From Onchidella celtica (lineage: Eukaryota > Mollusca > Gastropoda > Systellommatophora > Onchidiidae): a stretch of 64,000 bases of DNA. A program made the position numbers and the translations under genes. The notes beneath the pieces were generated by a model. That model searched no databases. It was not told the DNA's origin and saw nothing but the letters and a program-made list of their open reading frames with translations. Shown in pieces: positions 1 to 12,770 of this stretch (position 1 is the first letter of the stretch; each line of letters begins with the position of its first letter). The stretch covers positions 42,387,197-42,451,196 of the forward strand of contig OZ007579.1 of assembly GCA_963931925.1 (NCBI GenBank). The letters run 5' to 3'.

Positions 1-689
1 CATGATGTTCTTTGGCATCTCTTAAGGTCAAAGTACGTGTTTGTAACACATAATGAGTTTACGGAGCATAGCTCCAGAAGGCGCTGCCCGTTTTCGTTGA
101 TGTTGCCAATGCCGAAGTGCCCAATGCACTTTGGCCATGCGGAGTGATCTGCTCCCACTCGAGCGTTAAAGTCACCCAGAATTAGCAGGCCTTCGGTGAG
201 AGGGATGTTGTGGAGAGTCCTCTGCAATGCCTCGTAGAAAATGTCTTTGGTTTCGTCAGAGGAGGTAAGTGTTGGGGCATAGACACAGATAATGTTGGTA
301 AAACCAGACCGGGTGTTCAGTCTGAGTGTCATGATGCGTTCTGACACTCCAATTGGATTTGCGATCGAATTGATAAGGGAGTTTTTTACGGCGAAGCCCA
401 CGCCGTGGATTCTCGGCTGTTCGCTGCTAAGGCCCTGCCAGAAGAAGGTGTAGTTTTCTTCTTTGACTGACCCGGAGTCGGGAAGTCGAGTTTCTTGACG
501 GGCAGCGATGTCGATGTTTAGTAGCTGAAGTTCTCGATCAATAATTTGGGATTTCCTGATGGAGTCAATATCAGTGAGATCTTGCTGTTGCAAGCCTGGG
601 CGCATTGTTCTGACGTTCCATGTACCAAGTTTTAGTATTTTTCTGTTTTTGCCAGGTGCACACTTTACGTCAGCTTTTTGACTTTTAGT
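1..689 (-). CDS. LINE APE-type endonuclease domain, partial (continues past base 1)
   Basis: Reading the minus strand from 689 gives about 229 codons without a stop; an in-frame TAG lies just upstream. Motifs of an apurinic-type endonuclease occur in order: GTWNVRTM (metal-binding N), ARQETRL (catalytic E), WQG, HGVGFAVKNSL, ICVYAPTL (Y), and LGDFNARVGADHS (D and N). This arrangement is typical of proteins annotated craniofacial development protein 2-like, which are mostly RTE-type LINE ORF2 products. The enzyme nicks target DNA to prime reverse transcription. The final SDH motif and the reverse transcriptase lie beyond the window edge. The visible frame is intact, so this copy could be young. 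Translation may start further upstream or at the internal ATG. Confidence 0.85.
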
Positions 690-1340
690 CTAGCTCCAAC
701 CACCTTATGAAGCAGTCTGACGTGGCGGAACAACACCCAACTGCCTGGGGGCTGCCCAGGTTACGGCGGGCGGTAGTTGATCAATGCAGCTGAAAAGCCG
801 CTCCCACCGACAGAGGGGACCCCTGGCGCTCATCCGTACGCCAAATGGATTGAGCTTATCACCGGTAACTGCCACCTCCCGTGTTGTGCCGATCCGTAAC
901 GGATGGCTGGAGTGTCCTCTCCAAATCGGAAATGGGTGGGCTTATAGAGGAGAGACAGACGCTTGCCAAGCCCGAGCAAACGCCTCCTCGTTTTGCTGCC
1001 TTGCCTGGGCTATTTTTAAGAGATGGTGCTTTGCCCAGAGGCACCACCCCTCTCTCTGCCATTCTAGTTAAACCCAAGGGAGAGACCAGGTCAATACATT
1101 TGGAACTAGTCCGGCTGCAGGAGATGCTGGAAGCCAGTTTGATGCAGTTCTCCCTGACAACCACCTTCGGGTCTCCACTCCTGATTTTCTGTCTGGGTTT
1201 ACTCCCATAGCCTTTGCTATCATAGCAACACACAAGGCAGTGTGGTATTTGTATTCAGGGTTACCTTCCCCTAGTCTTCCTCTCTCCCGAGACGACCCAC
1301 AAGACAGTGGGGGTGACAGTAGCAGGCTGTATTGTGTACT
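1..1340 (-). mobile_element. 5' part of an RTE-type LINE (craniofacial development protein 2-like)
   Basis: The element runs right to left and leaves the window at base 1, so its reverse transcriptase lies outside. The part visible is a leader of about 650 bp followed by an endonuclease frame (see 1-689). The leader contains a short open frame ending at TGA 859-861, with an internal start giving MAERGVVPLGK; RTE elements often carry a short first ORF, so this may be ORF1 or only leader. Its right edge is where the L1/Tx1-like frame stops making sense, near 1,300-1,360; the exact junction is not fixed. The junction may be an insertion of this element into the older LINE, or a recombination joint. 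Confidence 0.7.
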
Positions 1341-4300
1341 GTCATACAATAGCAGAAAACTCTGGCCTGACATACACTTTTCCTGTATTATCTCCCTTCT
1401 AATTATCCCTTCCTCATTCCATATGTCATGTACATATCTAACATTTGCTTCAACCCATTTTGGGAAAAAAAGGAGTTTTCTTTTATATTGAAAGAGTGTA
1501 TTATTAAATAAAGGTTGATTTAATAAATCTTGTTTTGAAAGGTTATCCATATCGTATTCTACTACTTTTGTATCCTTGGCCTCTATCCAGGTACTAGCTA
1601 CGGTTCTCCAGAATAAAGATGCGATAGTATTTATTTTTACCTTATGTTTGATGCTAAAATTACCTTCTACGAAGTATTTGCTCCCTCCCAATTGTGAGAA
1701 AAAATGTTCCGAAGTATTTACACAGCCTTCATTCGTTGTATTACTTTTCGATGTCACCCATTTCATCCAGTTCATTAGAAACACTTTCTGCTGATCCTTT
1801 AAACTAATCATACCTAAACCCCCTTTAGAGAATTCTTTGCAAATTACAGTTCTTTTTACCTTCTCAAATGCTTTCTTATTTGAATATCTTTTCTGCCAAA
1901 TGAATTTAAATATCTTAGAATCTATTTCTTGCAATATATTTTGCGGTAAACTCAGGGACTGTATTATATAGCTCAACTGTGACAATAGAAGGCTCTTTAC
2001 CACAGTTATTTTACCATAACATGATAAATTACGTCTTTTCCATCTTTGAATGATTTCTTCAATTTTTCTTATCCTTTCATTCCAGTTCTCTTCTACGCAT
2101 GATATTTCTTGATCAGCATTTAAAAAAATGCCCAGTATTTTCATATTATCTCCTTTCTTAAGCCACGATATTCCCATATCACTAGTTCCCACAATCCTAT
2201 CACCTATTTCCATCCCCTTGCATTTGTTTTTATTTAATTTCAACCCTGAGAATTCCCCGAATCTTTCGATGTCTCTAAGAGCTTCTTTCAAATCATTAGT
2301 ATGGTTTACCATCAATGTCACATCATCTGCATATTGGTATAATTTATTATCCAAGGTATTTTTCAATTGTATGCATTTTATATGCGGATTATATCTTACC
2401 TTAATGGCCATAATTTCTGCCACTAAAATAAAAAGTAGAGGGCTGACACAACAGCCTTGCCTCACTCCGCGTTCCGTTTTAAACCAGTTTGAGACCCAGC
2501 CTCCATTTTTTACACAGCTTTCAGTATTTCGTATCAATGTTTTAATATATTGAATAAAGTTATTGCCAAAATTGAAAGCTTCAAGTGCATATATGATTGC
2601 TTTTTTATCAATACTATCGAACGCCTTTTGGAAATCTAGCGAGACTAAGATACCTGCCCCACCTTCCTCCTTCCTTACCAAGGTCATACAATCATCTATA
2701 GTACGAATCAGATTTGAGATCGATCTGCCTTTGATAAAACCCACCTGATTATTATGTATAAGTTTCTCCATAACCCTTTGAAGTTTCAGCGCTAACCATT
2801 TAGAGAAAATTTTATAATCTGTATTAGTAAGACTCACTGGTCTCCAATTATTTATATTATTTCTCTCTAAGTTGTTTCCCTTATGCAGCAGTGTAATTAC
2901 GCCCCTTTTTTGCGTTGTTGTAAGCTCGCCCTTTATCACTGAGTCGGACAGACTTTCCCACAACAATGTCTTAAGTCGTCCCCAGAAACACTTATAGAAG
3001 GGAGTCGTCAGTCCATCACTTCCAGGTGCTGACTCATTATTAAGTTTAGATAGTGCATATCCAAGTTCTTCTACTGTAATCTTATCTTCCATTATTTCTT
3101 TTTCGCTTTCATCTAATACTGGGTATTCAATATTTTCTAGATAGCTATTCAATAATGACTTTATATCGGTTTCTGCACTCTGTTTCTTATACAAGTTTTC
3201 AAAAAACTGTCGAATCTGATTCAATATTTCTAATGGTTTTTTGAGGGCGTTATCATTCACTCTTAGTTCATATATAGTGTTTGCAGTCCCCTTTCTCTTT
3301 TCTAATGATAGGAAGTATTTTGTGTTCTTTTCGCCCTCCTCTATCCACTTAACTCTCGATCTTATCTGAGCCCCCCCCCCCCCATTGCTTTGCATAAAAG
3401 AAATACTTCTAAGTTCTGTTTTAAGATTGCCATTTCTTTTTGTAGGTTTTCATTACTCGGTTCTGCGAGTAGCTGCTTATTTATCCTTTCAATATCTAGT
3501 TCTAAATCTCGTTCTTTATTTTTCCTGAGCTGTTTCTTTGTTTTCGAATATTGTATGCAGAAAGATTTCATCTCAGTTTTTAAAAGTTCCCACCTAACAG
3601 TTGGTTCAAGCTCTAAGTTGTCCCGAATAAAAACGTCAATGAGCATATTCATTTCCAGAATGAAATTATCATCTTCCAGCAGTGAGTTGTTGAATTTCCA
3701 GATTGATGGTCCTTTTTTAAATGAAGCAGTACATATTTTTGCTATGACCCCTTTGTGGTCGCTGAGTGTAACAATTTCATGATAAGCATTTTCGATGTGG
3801 GCTAATAGGTTGTTATCACAAAATATGTAATCTAACCTTCTTGCTATGAAAGGTGTTTTTCTGGCCCAAGTGTAGTCCTTTTCAGCCCCATGGTAGCAAC
3901 GCCACGCGTCGAACAAGTCTAGCATGTCAGTCATTTTGTGCAGCTCGAGGATTTCTTTTCGATCATGTGGCTCTCCAGCTACAATATCTAGGTTATTATC
4001 CCGAACGATATTAAAGTCTCCACATATTATCTTATTATTAAATAAAGACAGTGTTTGGGTCAGCTGAGATATAAAAGATACTTTTTCTGCTTTCATTACT
4101 GGGCCGTATATGTTGAAGATGGAGAATTCTGATCCCCGTATTTTAATATTGATACCTAAAACCCGCGCTGATGAATACACCAGTCTGATTTCTTCGAAAC
4201 TAAGATTTTTATTGATGAGTATGATTTGGCCTTTACTTCTGTTTGTACCAGCGGATTAGAACATCTCTCCTCCCCATTCTTTCTTCCACTCCTCTCCCTG

Positions 4301-4477
4301 GTCATCCGTAACATGCGTTTCTTGTAAACATGCGATATCGTACTTTCTGCATTTTAAAAAAATAATTGTACGTTTAATTTTTTTATTTAGGCCTCTGCAG
4401 TTCAGAGACAATACAAGCATGGGGTTTTTTCTGAAAGCGTAGTCCTTTATCGGTCCTTGTCGTTTCCCGGTGGTCAC
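1340..4477 (-). pseudogene. LINE ORF2: APE endonuclease plus reverse transcriptase, broken
   Basis: The frame starts at ATG 4,477. Endonuclease motifs are LSLNCRGLN, ACLQETH, FNIYGPV, ICGDFNIVRD and TLSDHKG, so all catalytic signatures are present. The RT follows: motif 1 region SDGLTTPFYKCFWG, NWRPVSLTN, LVSLDFQKAFDSID (catalytic D), GVRQGCCVSP, and the YADD box. Two lesions are visible. An in-frame TAA lies at 4,256-4,258, and the same frame resumes immediately after it. A frameshift lies at the poly-C run (poly-G in the coding strand) near 3,371-3,384, just before the IRSRVKWIEEGEK motif. The last 80 or so residues of the track are RTE-leader sequence, not LINE. The C-terminal CCHC-like finger is missing. 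I describe the breaks only. Confidence 0.85.
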
Positions 4478-4495
4478 ACACGAGGGGAGTTCAAA

Positions 4496-5485
4496 TTAGG
4501 TTTCCTTTCCCTGCTGGCTGTGCTCGCAGCCTTCTGTTTCCTCCTCCTCCTGTCTCCTCACTTTTTCATTTGGTGAATCAATTGTATCGCCGGCTCTTTT
4601 GTTCTGTAGGCTGTGTGAGCGTTGTTGTCCTCGACACGACATACTCCGTGAGCGGTTTAACATCATTTGTTTTATGTTTGTTTGTTTACCTGTTCCTCGT
4701 TCACCTGTTCTGTCTTTTGTTTTTGGCCTACTATTGTGTGTTCCCTGGCTAGTTGTATCTGCATAAGTAGGTGAGCGAATACTTGTGTTTGTTGTGTGCT
4801 TGTCTGAGTCGTGCTCTGTGTTTGGAATGTCATTGTGTGTCACTGGTATGTTTTCCCCTTTGTCGTTGTCATCGTCAACTGGTGTCCTGTTAGTGTCAAT
4901 GTTCTTTGGATGTCGTCCTGGTCGGATCTGTTCCCTGTAATAAACCGTCCCTCTCCATATACCTATAGGGATGGAAACTTCTAAATCGATTGCAGGGATG
5001 TCTGCGTACATAAAACGCCTGCCTGTTTTATACCCGGTCCACCCTCCCTTCTCGTCTCTATAGTGTTCCTCTTTTATTGCTGACCTTAGCACTACCCCTT
5101 TGACAGTTAACGCCTTCTCTATCTCGTCGTTACTGACTGATAGAGGTATACCTCCGACGATGATTTTCGTGGTGCTTCGTCCTGTGTCCGAGAAAGCAAA
5201 GGGGTTTCTTGCCAATAGTGACACCGATTGTCCCATGAATACAATCCCTTCCGTAAGCAGTTTTTGTCTAGCCCCCGCCCCTTTTACATAAATCCTCCAC
5301 AATCCCCCAATCTTCTGAGCCCCCTCAATGCCTTGAGGACCTGTCGTAGCCTCACAGGCTCTGCACAAGTCTAATCCCTTAATTAAACTACCACCTGGAA
5401 GGGCAATGGTTGAGTGCAAGATAAAGCACACCCCGCGCCCAGTTATATCCGCACTATCCCCGCTCACCGTGTTAGAATCCGCCAT
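4496..5485 (-). CDS. LINE ORF1 protein, RRM-like
   Basis: An intact 329-residue frame lies directly upstream of ORF2, with 18 bp between the stop and the ORF2 ATG. Residues about 104-185 look like an RNA-recognition fold: an IIVGGIPLSVSNDEIEKAL segment (RNP2-like, from residue 108), GRRFMYADIP near 155, and a GTVYYREQ end near 180. This layout fits ORF1 of L1/Tx1-type elements, which binds element RNA to form the retrotransposition particle. No CCHC zinc knuckle follows, although many relatives have one; instead the C-terminal 140 residues are hydrophilic, rich in T, N, R and E, and look disordered. The ATG sits about 280 bp inside the element. Confidence 0.75.
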   Translation of the reverse strand: MADSNTVSGDSADITGRGVCFILHSTIALPGGSLIKGLDLCRACEATTGPQGIEGAQKIGGLWRIYVKGAGARQKLLTEGIVFMGQSVSLLARNPFAFSDTGRSTTKIIVGGIPLSVSNDEIEKALTVKGVVLRSAIKEEHYRDEKGGWTGYKTGRRFMYADIPAIDLEVSIPIGIWRGTVYYREQIRPGRHPKNIDTNRTPVDDDNDKGENIPVTHNDIPNTEHDSDKHTTNTSIRSPTYADTTSQGTHNSRPKTKDRTGERGTGKQTNIKQMMLNRSRSMSCRGQQRSHSLQNKRAGDTIDSPNEKVRRQEEEETEGCEHSQQGKET

Positions 5486-5976
5486 CTTGCAGAGCTAATT
5501 TCGTAAGTGAGCCGAGCACGACAAACAGAAGCGCAGAATAGGCAAAAGAGCAGTCTAATGCTTTAGAGAAAGTTCCACATATAATTAAGATCTACTTACC
5601 GGAATCCTTCTATGGAAACGATAATACAAAATCCGTCTGCACCTAGATACACTTCCAAATGCACAGAGCTGGTGTATCATCCGGCTTTGACTTCAAAGCC
5701 GTCACCGGAAGTCCCTTAAACCCTACTTATTTCGCTAGGTACACCCCGGGGTCCACCTATCCTCTACCATTATTATTAAAGACAACAGGGGACAAGGATG
5801 AAAATATCGTTAGGAGAGACAACAGCGGTCAGGAATGGAGATATCGTTAGTAAAGACGATGTCTTCGAAATAGTGGAAAAGATATCACAGTAAAGACCAG
5901 AGAAGACTAGCTGTGAAGAAATCACTAGTCGAGACAACAGGAGACATGGGTGGGGACATGCTAGTCTAGAGGCAAG

Positions 5977-6005
5977 GGGCCAGGGTCACGACGCGTGCGT
6001 ACGAA
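5977..6005 (+). repeat. Left terminal inverted repeat of the Harbinger element
   Basis: About 28 bp pairing with 9,722-9,749 with one mismatch. A second, internal copy of its core (GGGTCACGACGCGT) lies at 6,089-6,102, and CTTACGCACGC lies at 6,069-6,079. These are likely transposase or Myb-protein binding sites (inference). Confidence 0.88.
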
Positions 6006-6186
6006 GTGTTCGTAAAACTGTTCGTAAGAGCGATCTTAGGAGCAAACTGAACGTAGCTAAGAACAAAACTTACGCACGCAAATTCGCGGGTCACGACGCG
6101 TTCTTAGGCAGTTTCTTAGCTACGCCGGCACTATCGGGTTTTCCCACGGGTTTTCCCACTAACGTGTGTTGTCTTTCCCAAACAAA

Positions 6187-7683
<1,497 letters not shown>

Positions 7684-8034
7684 TCAGTTCAGTTGTCCAA
7701 ATATTTTCGTCTTTTTTAACAAGAGAAAGATAAAGCGAGATTGTGTTGCAAGAATTCAGTATTACGAGTATCTCACAGAATCGCCAGTGAGTTTCTTTAT
7801 AGTCAATTGACTTGTTCATGTCTTGTTTTGTTTTCATTTGTGTGTTCTTTTCGTTTGTTGATTTTTGATTCATAAATTTGTACACAGAGATTATTAAAAT
7901 GACAAGTATATCTCTGAAACTAAAAAGAATCTTCATTAAAACCTTGAAGTGTCAAAACAGATGTTTCGATGGTCATGTGTGCGTGCGAATACTTTTATGT
8001 GCTCTCTGTCTCTCTGTCTCTGTCTGTCTGTCTT

Positions 8035-8038
<4 letters not shown>

Positions 8039-8118
<80 letters not shown>
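8039..8118. repeat. (TC)n microsatellite
   Basis: About 80 bp of TC dinucleotides between the two convergent Harbinger genes. Confidence 0.97.
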
Positions 8119-8121
<3 letters not shown>

Positions 8122-8148
8122 CCTATATATGTGTCTCTTTGTGTATAC

Positions 8149-8554
8149 TTACCGGGCAAAGTGCCTTTGAACCATCCTATCTCGGGCCAGCCGTCCCTGA
8201 AGACCATGGTTTTCCTCATCACTGCTGGAACCATCAGACTCCGGATCATCCGAGTCTGACTCAGAATCATCCGAATCCGAGTCACGATCCGAGTCTGGCT
8301 CAGGCAGTCCCAGCGTCACCGCAACGTTGTGAAGCACGATACAGGCAGTGATGATTTGGCATGCTTTGTCTGGAGCATATCTGGGACAGGTTGGGGGTTT
8401 GGGGGGGGGGGGGCGAGAGTAAAAAATAACGGTCTTTAAATTGTGCATTTTCACGGTTGTATTTTCATAATTCACGAAGAAAATGTTATTGTTATTTCTT
8501 CTCTTATTATTTTATCTCTCTCTCTATCTCTCTCTCTCTCCTTCTCTCTCTCTT

Positions 8555-8604
<50 letters not shown>

Positions 8605-8648
8605 ATAAGAACTTTAAAAATCAAACAAACAAGAAACCACACGCGTGC

Positions 8649-8683
<35 letters not shown>

Positions 8684-9599
8684 CACACACATACACACAC
8701 GAAATTTACCTGAGTTCACCATGAAGGCAATGCCAGCGTCTCTTCAACACACCATTTGTTCTCTCAATGATACTTCGAGTTGAGCAAAGAGATCCATTGA
8801 ACCTCTCTTGAGCCCTGCCGGTGGGGTTAAGGAAAGGAGTCATGCGCCAGTCTTTCATCATATAACCACTGTCTCCAAGGAAGAGGCCATTGAGCGGTCG
8901 TGGAATATTTTCGAACATTGTGAAGATGATGCTCTCCCGAAGAATGCGAGAATCATGCACTGAGCCGGGCCATTTCACAACACAGTTTATGATTATCATA
9001 TCTGCATCGCATATCAGCTGGACGTTGATGGAATGTTTTCCTTTTCGGTTCACATATTCCTGCTGATTGTACTGGGCTGACGATGGTCCAACAACTTTCA
9101 CATGTGTACAGTCGATACAAGCAAGTACGTTCGGAAAGTTGGCGATTGCATAAAATGCATCCTTTCCGCGATCTGCTTTCCTCTGATCTGGAAGCCTCAC
9201 GTACTCATTCAGTCGTCTTGCAAAAGCCTTCGACACACTATTGATGACACGTCCCGCCGTTCTCTTGCTCACGCCAAACAAATCGCCAACAACTTTTTGC
9301 ATTGATCCAGTTGCATTAAATTGGAGGGCCATCATCAGTTGCAAGACAGGAGGCAGTGAACCCTGTCGGGGTACTGGATGCTCAATGTCATCACTGATCA
9401 CGTCACACATGTCAATGATATCGGCTCGTCGAAAACGATAACGGGAAAACAAATCCACATCATCGTAATTATCCAATGGATTGGTACGATCTCGAAATAT
9501 ACGCTCTCTTCTAAGATGACGATTAACCAGATAACGAAACACAACACGCCGGAGCGCCATTTTTTGGAGTTCCCGCGAAGTATTCGTAGCTGCGAACAC
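8149..9599 (-). CDS. HARBI1-like DDE transposase, two exons
   Basis: The model is 9,599-8,710 joined to 8,380-8,149. The donor is CTCAG|GTAAAT, the acceptor CTGTCCCAG|ATATGC, and the joined codon gives ELRYAPDK, which continues the family sequence. The product is about 373 residues, the usual size for Harbinger transposases. Catalytic residues are all present: D163 in ACIDCTH, D243 in FLGDSGY and E279 in SIIERTNGVLKRRW. Residues about 80-130 hold the helical region with VSKRTAGRVINSVSKAF. Exon 2 has the family's QIITACIVLHN motif and an acidic S/D-rich end. The stop at 8,149 coincides with a possible donor (G|GTAAGT), so a further exon is possible. No stop or frameshift is seen; this gene looks functional. 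The 329-bp intron is full of CT and CA repeats. Confidence 0.88.
8515..8699. repeat. (TC)n and (CA)n microsatellites
   Basis: TC-rich 8,515-8,570, CA 8,571-8,602 and CA-rich 8,648-8,699, all within the transposase intron. Confidence 0.95.
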
Positions 9600-9721
9600 C
9601 GCTAAGAATGGGGGGAAGCAGTCGTAAAGTTAAGAACATAGTTACGAACCAAATTGTCTTACGCACGCGTCATGACCCGCAGTTTTCATTGCGAAATCGT
9701 TCTTAAGGTACTTAAGATTTT

Positions 9722-9749
9722 TCTTACGCACGCGTCGTGACCCTGGCCC
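9722..9749 (-). repeat. Right terminal inverted repeat of the Harbinger element
   Basis: Reads TTCTTACGCACGCGTCGTGA then CCCTGGCCC, the complement of 5,977-6,005 with one mismatch. It is followed by AAGG, matching the base pairs before the left end. Confidence 0.88.
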
Positions 9750-10095
9750 AAGGTGCTTGCCTCTCATGCCAACGGCACCGGGTTCAAATCTCGGTCTGTA
9801 CAGGCATGTTGGAATTTTGGGATTTTTCTCATATTTCCCTGTCAATGATTCTATGGTAGGTAGGATCAAGCACCTAGTCTTCTCGGATAGGGACAAAAAC
9901 TTCGGAGGACCCGCGTGCACGTTGCGCACTTTTAAGATACCTTGGCAGTTGCAAATCGTGAAGAGCAGGCCGTACAAGGCCGCAGCGTTGGTAAAATTCT
10001 GAAAAGAAAAACACAAACCCTGCCACAAAAAGAAAACCAAAACAAGAAAAAAGTGAGGTGTAAATTCCAAGGGCAGCGAAACTCCTAAAATAAAG

Positions 10096-10740
10096 ACAGG
10101 AGACACAGGTGAAGATGTTATTTGCACAGACAACAGGAGACACAGGTGAAGATGTTATTTGCACAGACAACAGGAGACACAGGTGAAGATGTTATTTGCA
10201 CAGACAACAGGAGACACAGGTGAAGATGTTATTTGCACAGACAACAGGAGACACAGGTGAAGATGTTATTTGCACAGACAACAGGAGACACAGGTGAAGA
10301 TGTTATTTGCACAGACAACAGGAGACACAGGTGAAGATGTTATTTGCACAGACAACAGGAGACACAGGTGAAGATGTTATTTGCACAGACAACAGGAGAC
10401 ACAGGTGAAGACATTATTTGCACAGACAACAGGAGACACAGGTGAAGATGTTATTTGCACAGACAACAGGAGACACAGGTGAAGATGTTATTTGCACAGA
10501 CAACAGGAAACACAGGTGAAGATGTTATTTGCACAGACAACAGGAGACACAGGTGAAGACATTATTTGCACAGACAACAGGAGACACAGGTGAAGATGTT
10601 ATTTGCACAGACAACAGGAGACACAGGTGAAGACATTATTTGCACAGACAACAGGAGACACAGGTGAAGACATTATTTGCACAGACAACAGGAGACACAG
10701 GTGAAGACATTATTTGCACAGACAACAGGAGACCAGGTAG
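10096..10740 (+). repeat. 37-bp minisatellite, about 17 copies
   Basis: The unit begins ACAACAGGAGACACAGGTGA and continues with AGATGTTATTTGCACAG. Most copies are identical; variants are GATGTT versus GACATT, and one GGAAACACAGG. Arm 2 has only a single diverged unit at this place (near 27,215-27,250), so the array expanded after the arms separated. The unit belongs to the same family as the degenerate GACAACAGGRGACANGGGTGA repeats that fill both arms. Confidence 0.97.
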
Positions 10741-10941
10741 AAGATGTCATTGCAAAAACATGAGAGGAGACACGGGTGAGCTTGAGTTTAAGTTTAGTTT
10801 AGAGACAGCACATCGACACGATAACAGTTATTGTTCTAGGAGGAAGCAAGACGATAGTAAAGAAGGAGATTCTACAGAAGCGTTCATCAACCGCCCGCGG
10901 AGACATAGGTGAATATATTAGTAGAGGCAACAGGAAGACAT

Positions 10942-11648
10942 GGGTGAAGATAATAATAATAATAATAATAATAATGGATGGCATTTATATAGCGCATATC
11001 CATTTAAAATGCTCTATGCGCTTTACAGAAGCAACATGTCAACCACAGAGCAGAACGGAGCGCCTGAGGAGCACTCAACACAATACACTGCATCTTTCTC
11101 CCTCCCTGTCTCACTCACTCTCTCTCTCTACCTCTCCCTATCTCAGAGAAAATTGTAACGCAGCCTGTTAGGCGAAGTTCATAACTCACAACAGCTCACA
11201 ACTCACAACTCAAATATATTTGAGGGGGATATATATTTAATAATGAATAATAAATTTTGTTGTTGCTGGTGGGCGCATGATATGGATAAATTTTAATCTA
11301 TTAATTTATAATGGTTTTGTTCCTGTGATTGTAAAATGCAGTTTTCCCAACAACAGTCTGGTTACAAAACTCAAAGACAAATGCTCTAAAATTTATTTCT
11401 GAACAGTCTCACTGAACGAAATCCAGTAAAGAAAATCGAGACGTGATTAAATGATACTATTTTTTCACTGTTTTGGAATGTTCACTAACTAAATGCTTTA
11501 CTGCTTTGAAAATATGAACTGCATAAAGCTCACATTCACCTACAGCACTGGTAAAGTATACCTAAAAAACTGATTGCAAAAAATAACAAAACTACTCAAA
11601 AACCATATCTCAGCGCCTCTTGTGTCTGGAAATTAAATGGCTCAGATA
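10942..11648. mobile_element. Insertion headed by (AAT)n, unclassified
   Basis: Arm 2 reads straight from GGTAAGGATA to CTGCCTGTTAGG here, while arm 1 carries about 700 extra bases that begin with (AAT)n at 10,950-10,974 followed by GGATGGCATTTATATAGCGC and GCTCTATGCGCTTTACA. I recall this motif as a common dispersed repeat in marine invertebrates but cannot name the family. The rest is AT-rich and has no coding frame. Confidence 0.55.
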
Positions 11649-11660
11649 CTGCTGGTTAGG

Positions 11661-12032
11661 CGGGTGAAAAAGAGAGAACGGGGAGGGGAGGGGTGACGCA
11701 AGTGGGTTGGGTCCCAGCGAACGAATACTCAAGTCAGCAAGAAACACCGTGAAACAGTTCAGCCACGATCGTCTCTTTTTTTTTGAGAGACGGAGTGGCC
11801 GAACGGTTAAGCGATCTGTTTTCTTCTTGGCAAGGCGACGGGTGCCGTAGCAGAGGCCGCGGGTTCTAGTCCCATCTTGATCATTTTTCTTTCTTCCTTC
11901 TTTCACTCCCGCTTTGCTTTCCTGAGCACTAACTAGGCACTACAACCTTCGCCCGCCTAATACTTATTTTCTCTTGAACTGTTATTCTAGTGCTCTGCCT
12001 CCCCACGAGCTTCTGCTCACCTATATTGACTT
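11661..12032 (+). mobile_element. Insertion with tRNA-like promoter, flanked by 12-bp direct repeats
   Basis: CTGCTGGTTAGG occurs exactly at 11,649-11,660 and 12,033-12,044, consistent with a target-site duplication. Inside, 11,787-11,880 resembles a class II (Ser/Leu-type) tRNA: A box TGGCCGAACGG fits the pol III consensus and the B box GGTTCTAGTCC has one mismatch. The acceptor arms do not pair, so this is a tRNA-derived sequence and not a working tRNA. Its tRNA part sits in the middle and not at one end, which is unusual for a SINE. Confidence 0.55.
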
Positions 12033-12044
12033 CTGCTGGTTAGG

Positions 12045-12770
12045 ACAACAGGGGATAGCGATGAAGATATAGCAGATACGGGGTAAGATATGATTAGTAC
12101 ACTCAACAAGGGACTGGGATGAATATACCGTACGATTACTACAAAAAACATGCGGCAGGGGAGAAGATATCATTCTAAGAGAAAATCGGAGACATGGTGG
12201 AAGTCAACATTAGCAGAGACAACAGGGGGCATAATGGGGATATCAGTAGTAGAGAACTGTCAGGAGGCAGGGGTGAAGAAATAGCAGGAGACAAGGACGA
12301 ATTTTTCAAGCAGAGACAACACGAGTCAGCGATGAAGATACCAATGGCAGAGACAACCGGTGACGGGGGTGAAGAAAACACCAGTAGAGACAATAAGAGA
12401 AAGGAATATCGACATCATAACAAACAACAGGAAAAACTGGTGAAGATGTCGAATGTGGTTAAAATGGCGCAGATAGATAGATAGATAGACACAGGCATTT
12501 TTACCTGAGCTATTTTTACCTTGTACCAAAGATATCACAACAGACAGCAGGAGACAATGGTGAAGATATTATCATCACAGGGACAGCAGGAGGCAGGGGT
12601 TAAGATATCAAAGCAGAGACAACATGCGACATGGATAAAGAGATTTCATAATTATAATAGAGACGACAGGGGACAAGGGTGAAGATGTCCTAGCAGAGAC
12701 AATGGAAGACAGGAGTGAAGAAAATAGCGACATCAACAGAGAAAAAGAGAGAGAGAGAGAGAGAAAAGAC
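12045..12770. repeat. Degenerate 30-40 bp repeats of the GACAACAGG family (arm 1)
   Basis: Imperfect units such as GAGACAACAGGGGACAAGGG followed by TGAAGATATC recur every 30-50 bp. The matching stretch on the other strand is 26,160-26,990. A short (GATA)n lies at 12,471-12,489 and (GA)n near 12,747-12,768. No gene is seen. Confidence 0.8.

Larger units (their letters stand above)
1340..5765 (-). mobile_element. L1/Tx1-like LINE, near full length, 3' truncated
   Basis: This is a two-ORF non-LTR retrotransposon on the minus strand: a leader of about 280 bp (5,486-5,765), ORF1 (4,496-5,485), a short gap, then ORF2 with endonuclease and reverse transcriptase. ORF2 loses its C-terminal zinc-finger region where RTE-type sequence begins near 1,340. 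The left limit of the inverted-duplication homology coincides with the element's 5' edge near 5,765, so the insertion or a rearrangement at that site ended arm 1. Damage is light (one stop, one poly-G frameshift), which suggests a fairly recent copy. Confidence 0.8.

Noticed and set aside
10096..10740. Regular repeats resembling a CRISPR array
   Set aside because: The 37-bp units are contiguous, with no unique spacers, and the context is eukaryotic; it is a minisatellite.
11787..11880. Functional tRNA-Ser/Leu gene
   Set aside because: Box-like motifs exist, but the acceptor ends do not pair and the B box has a mismatch; more likely tRNA-derived repeat.
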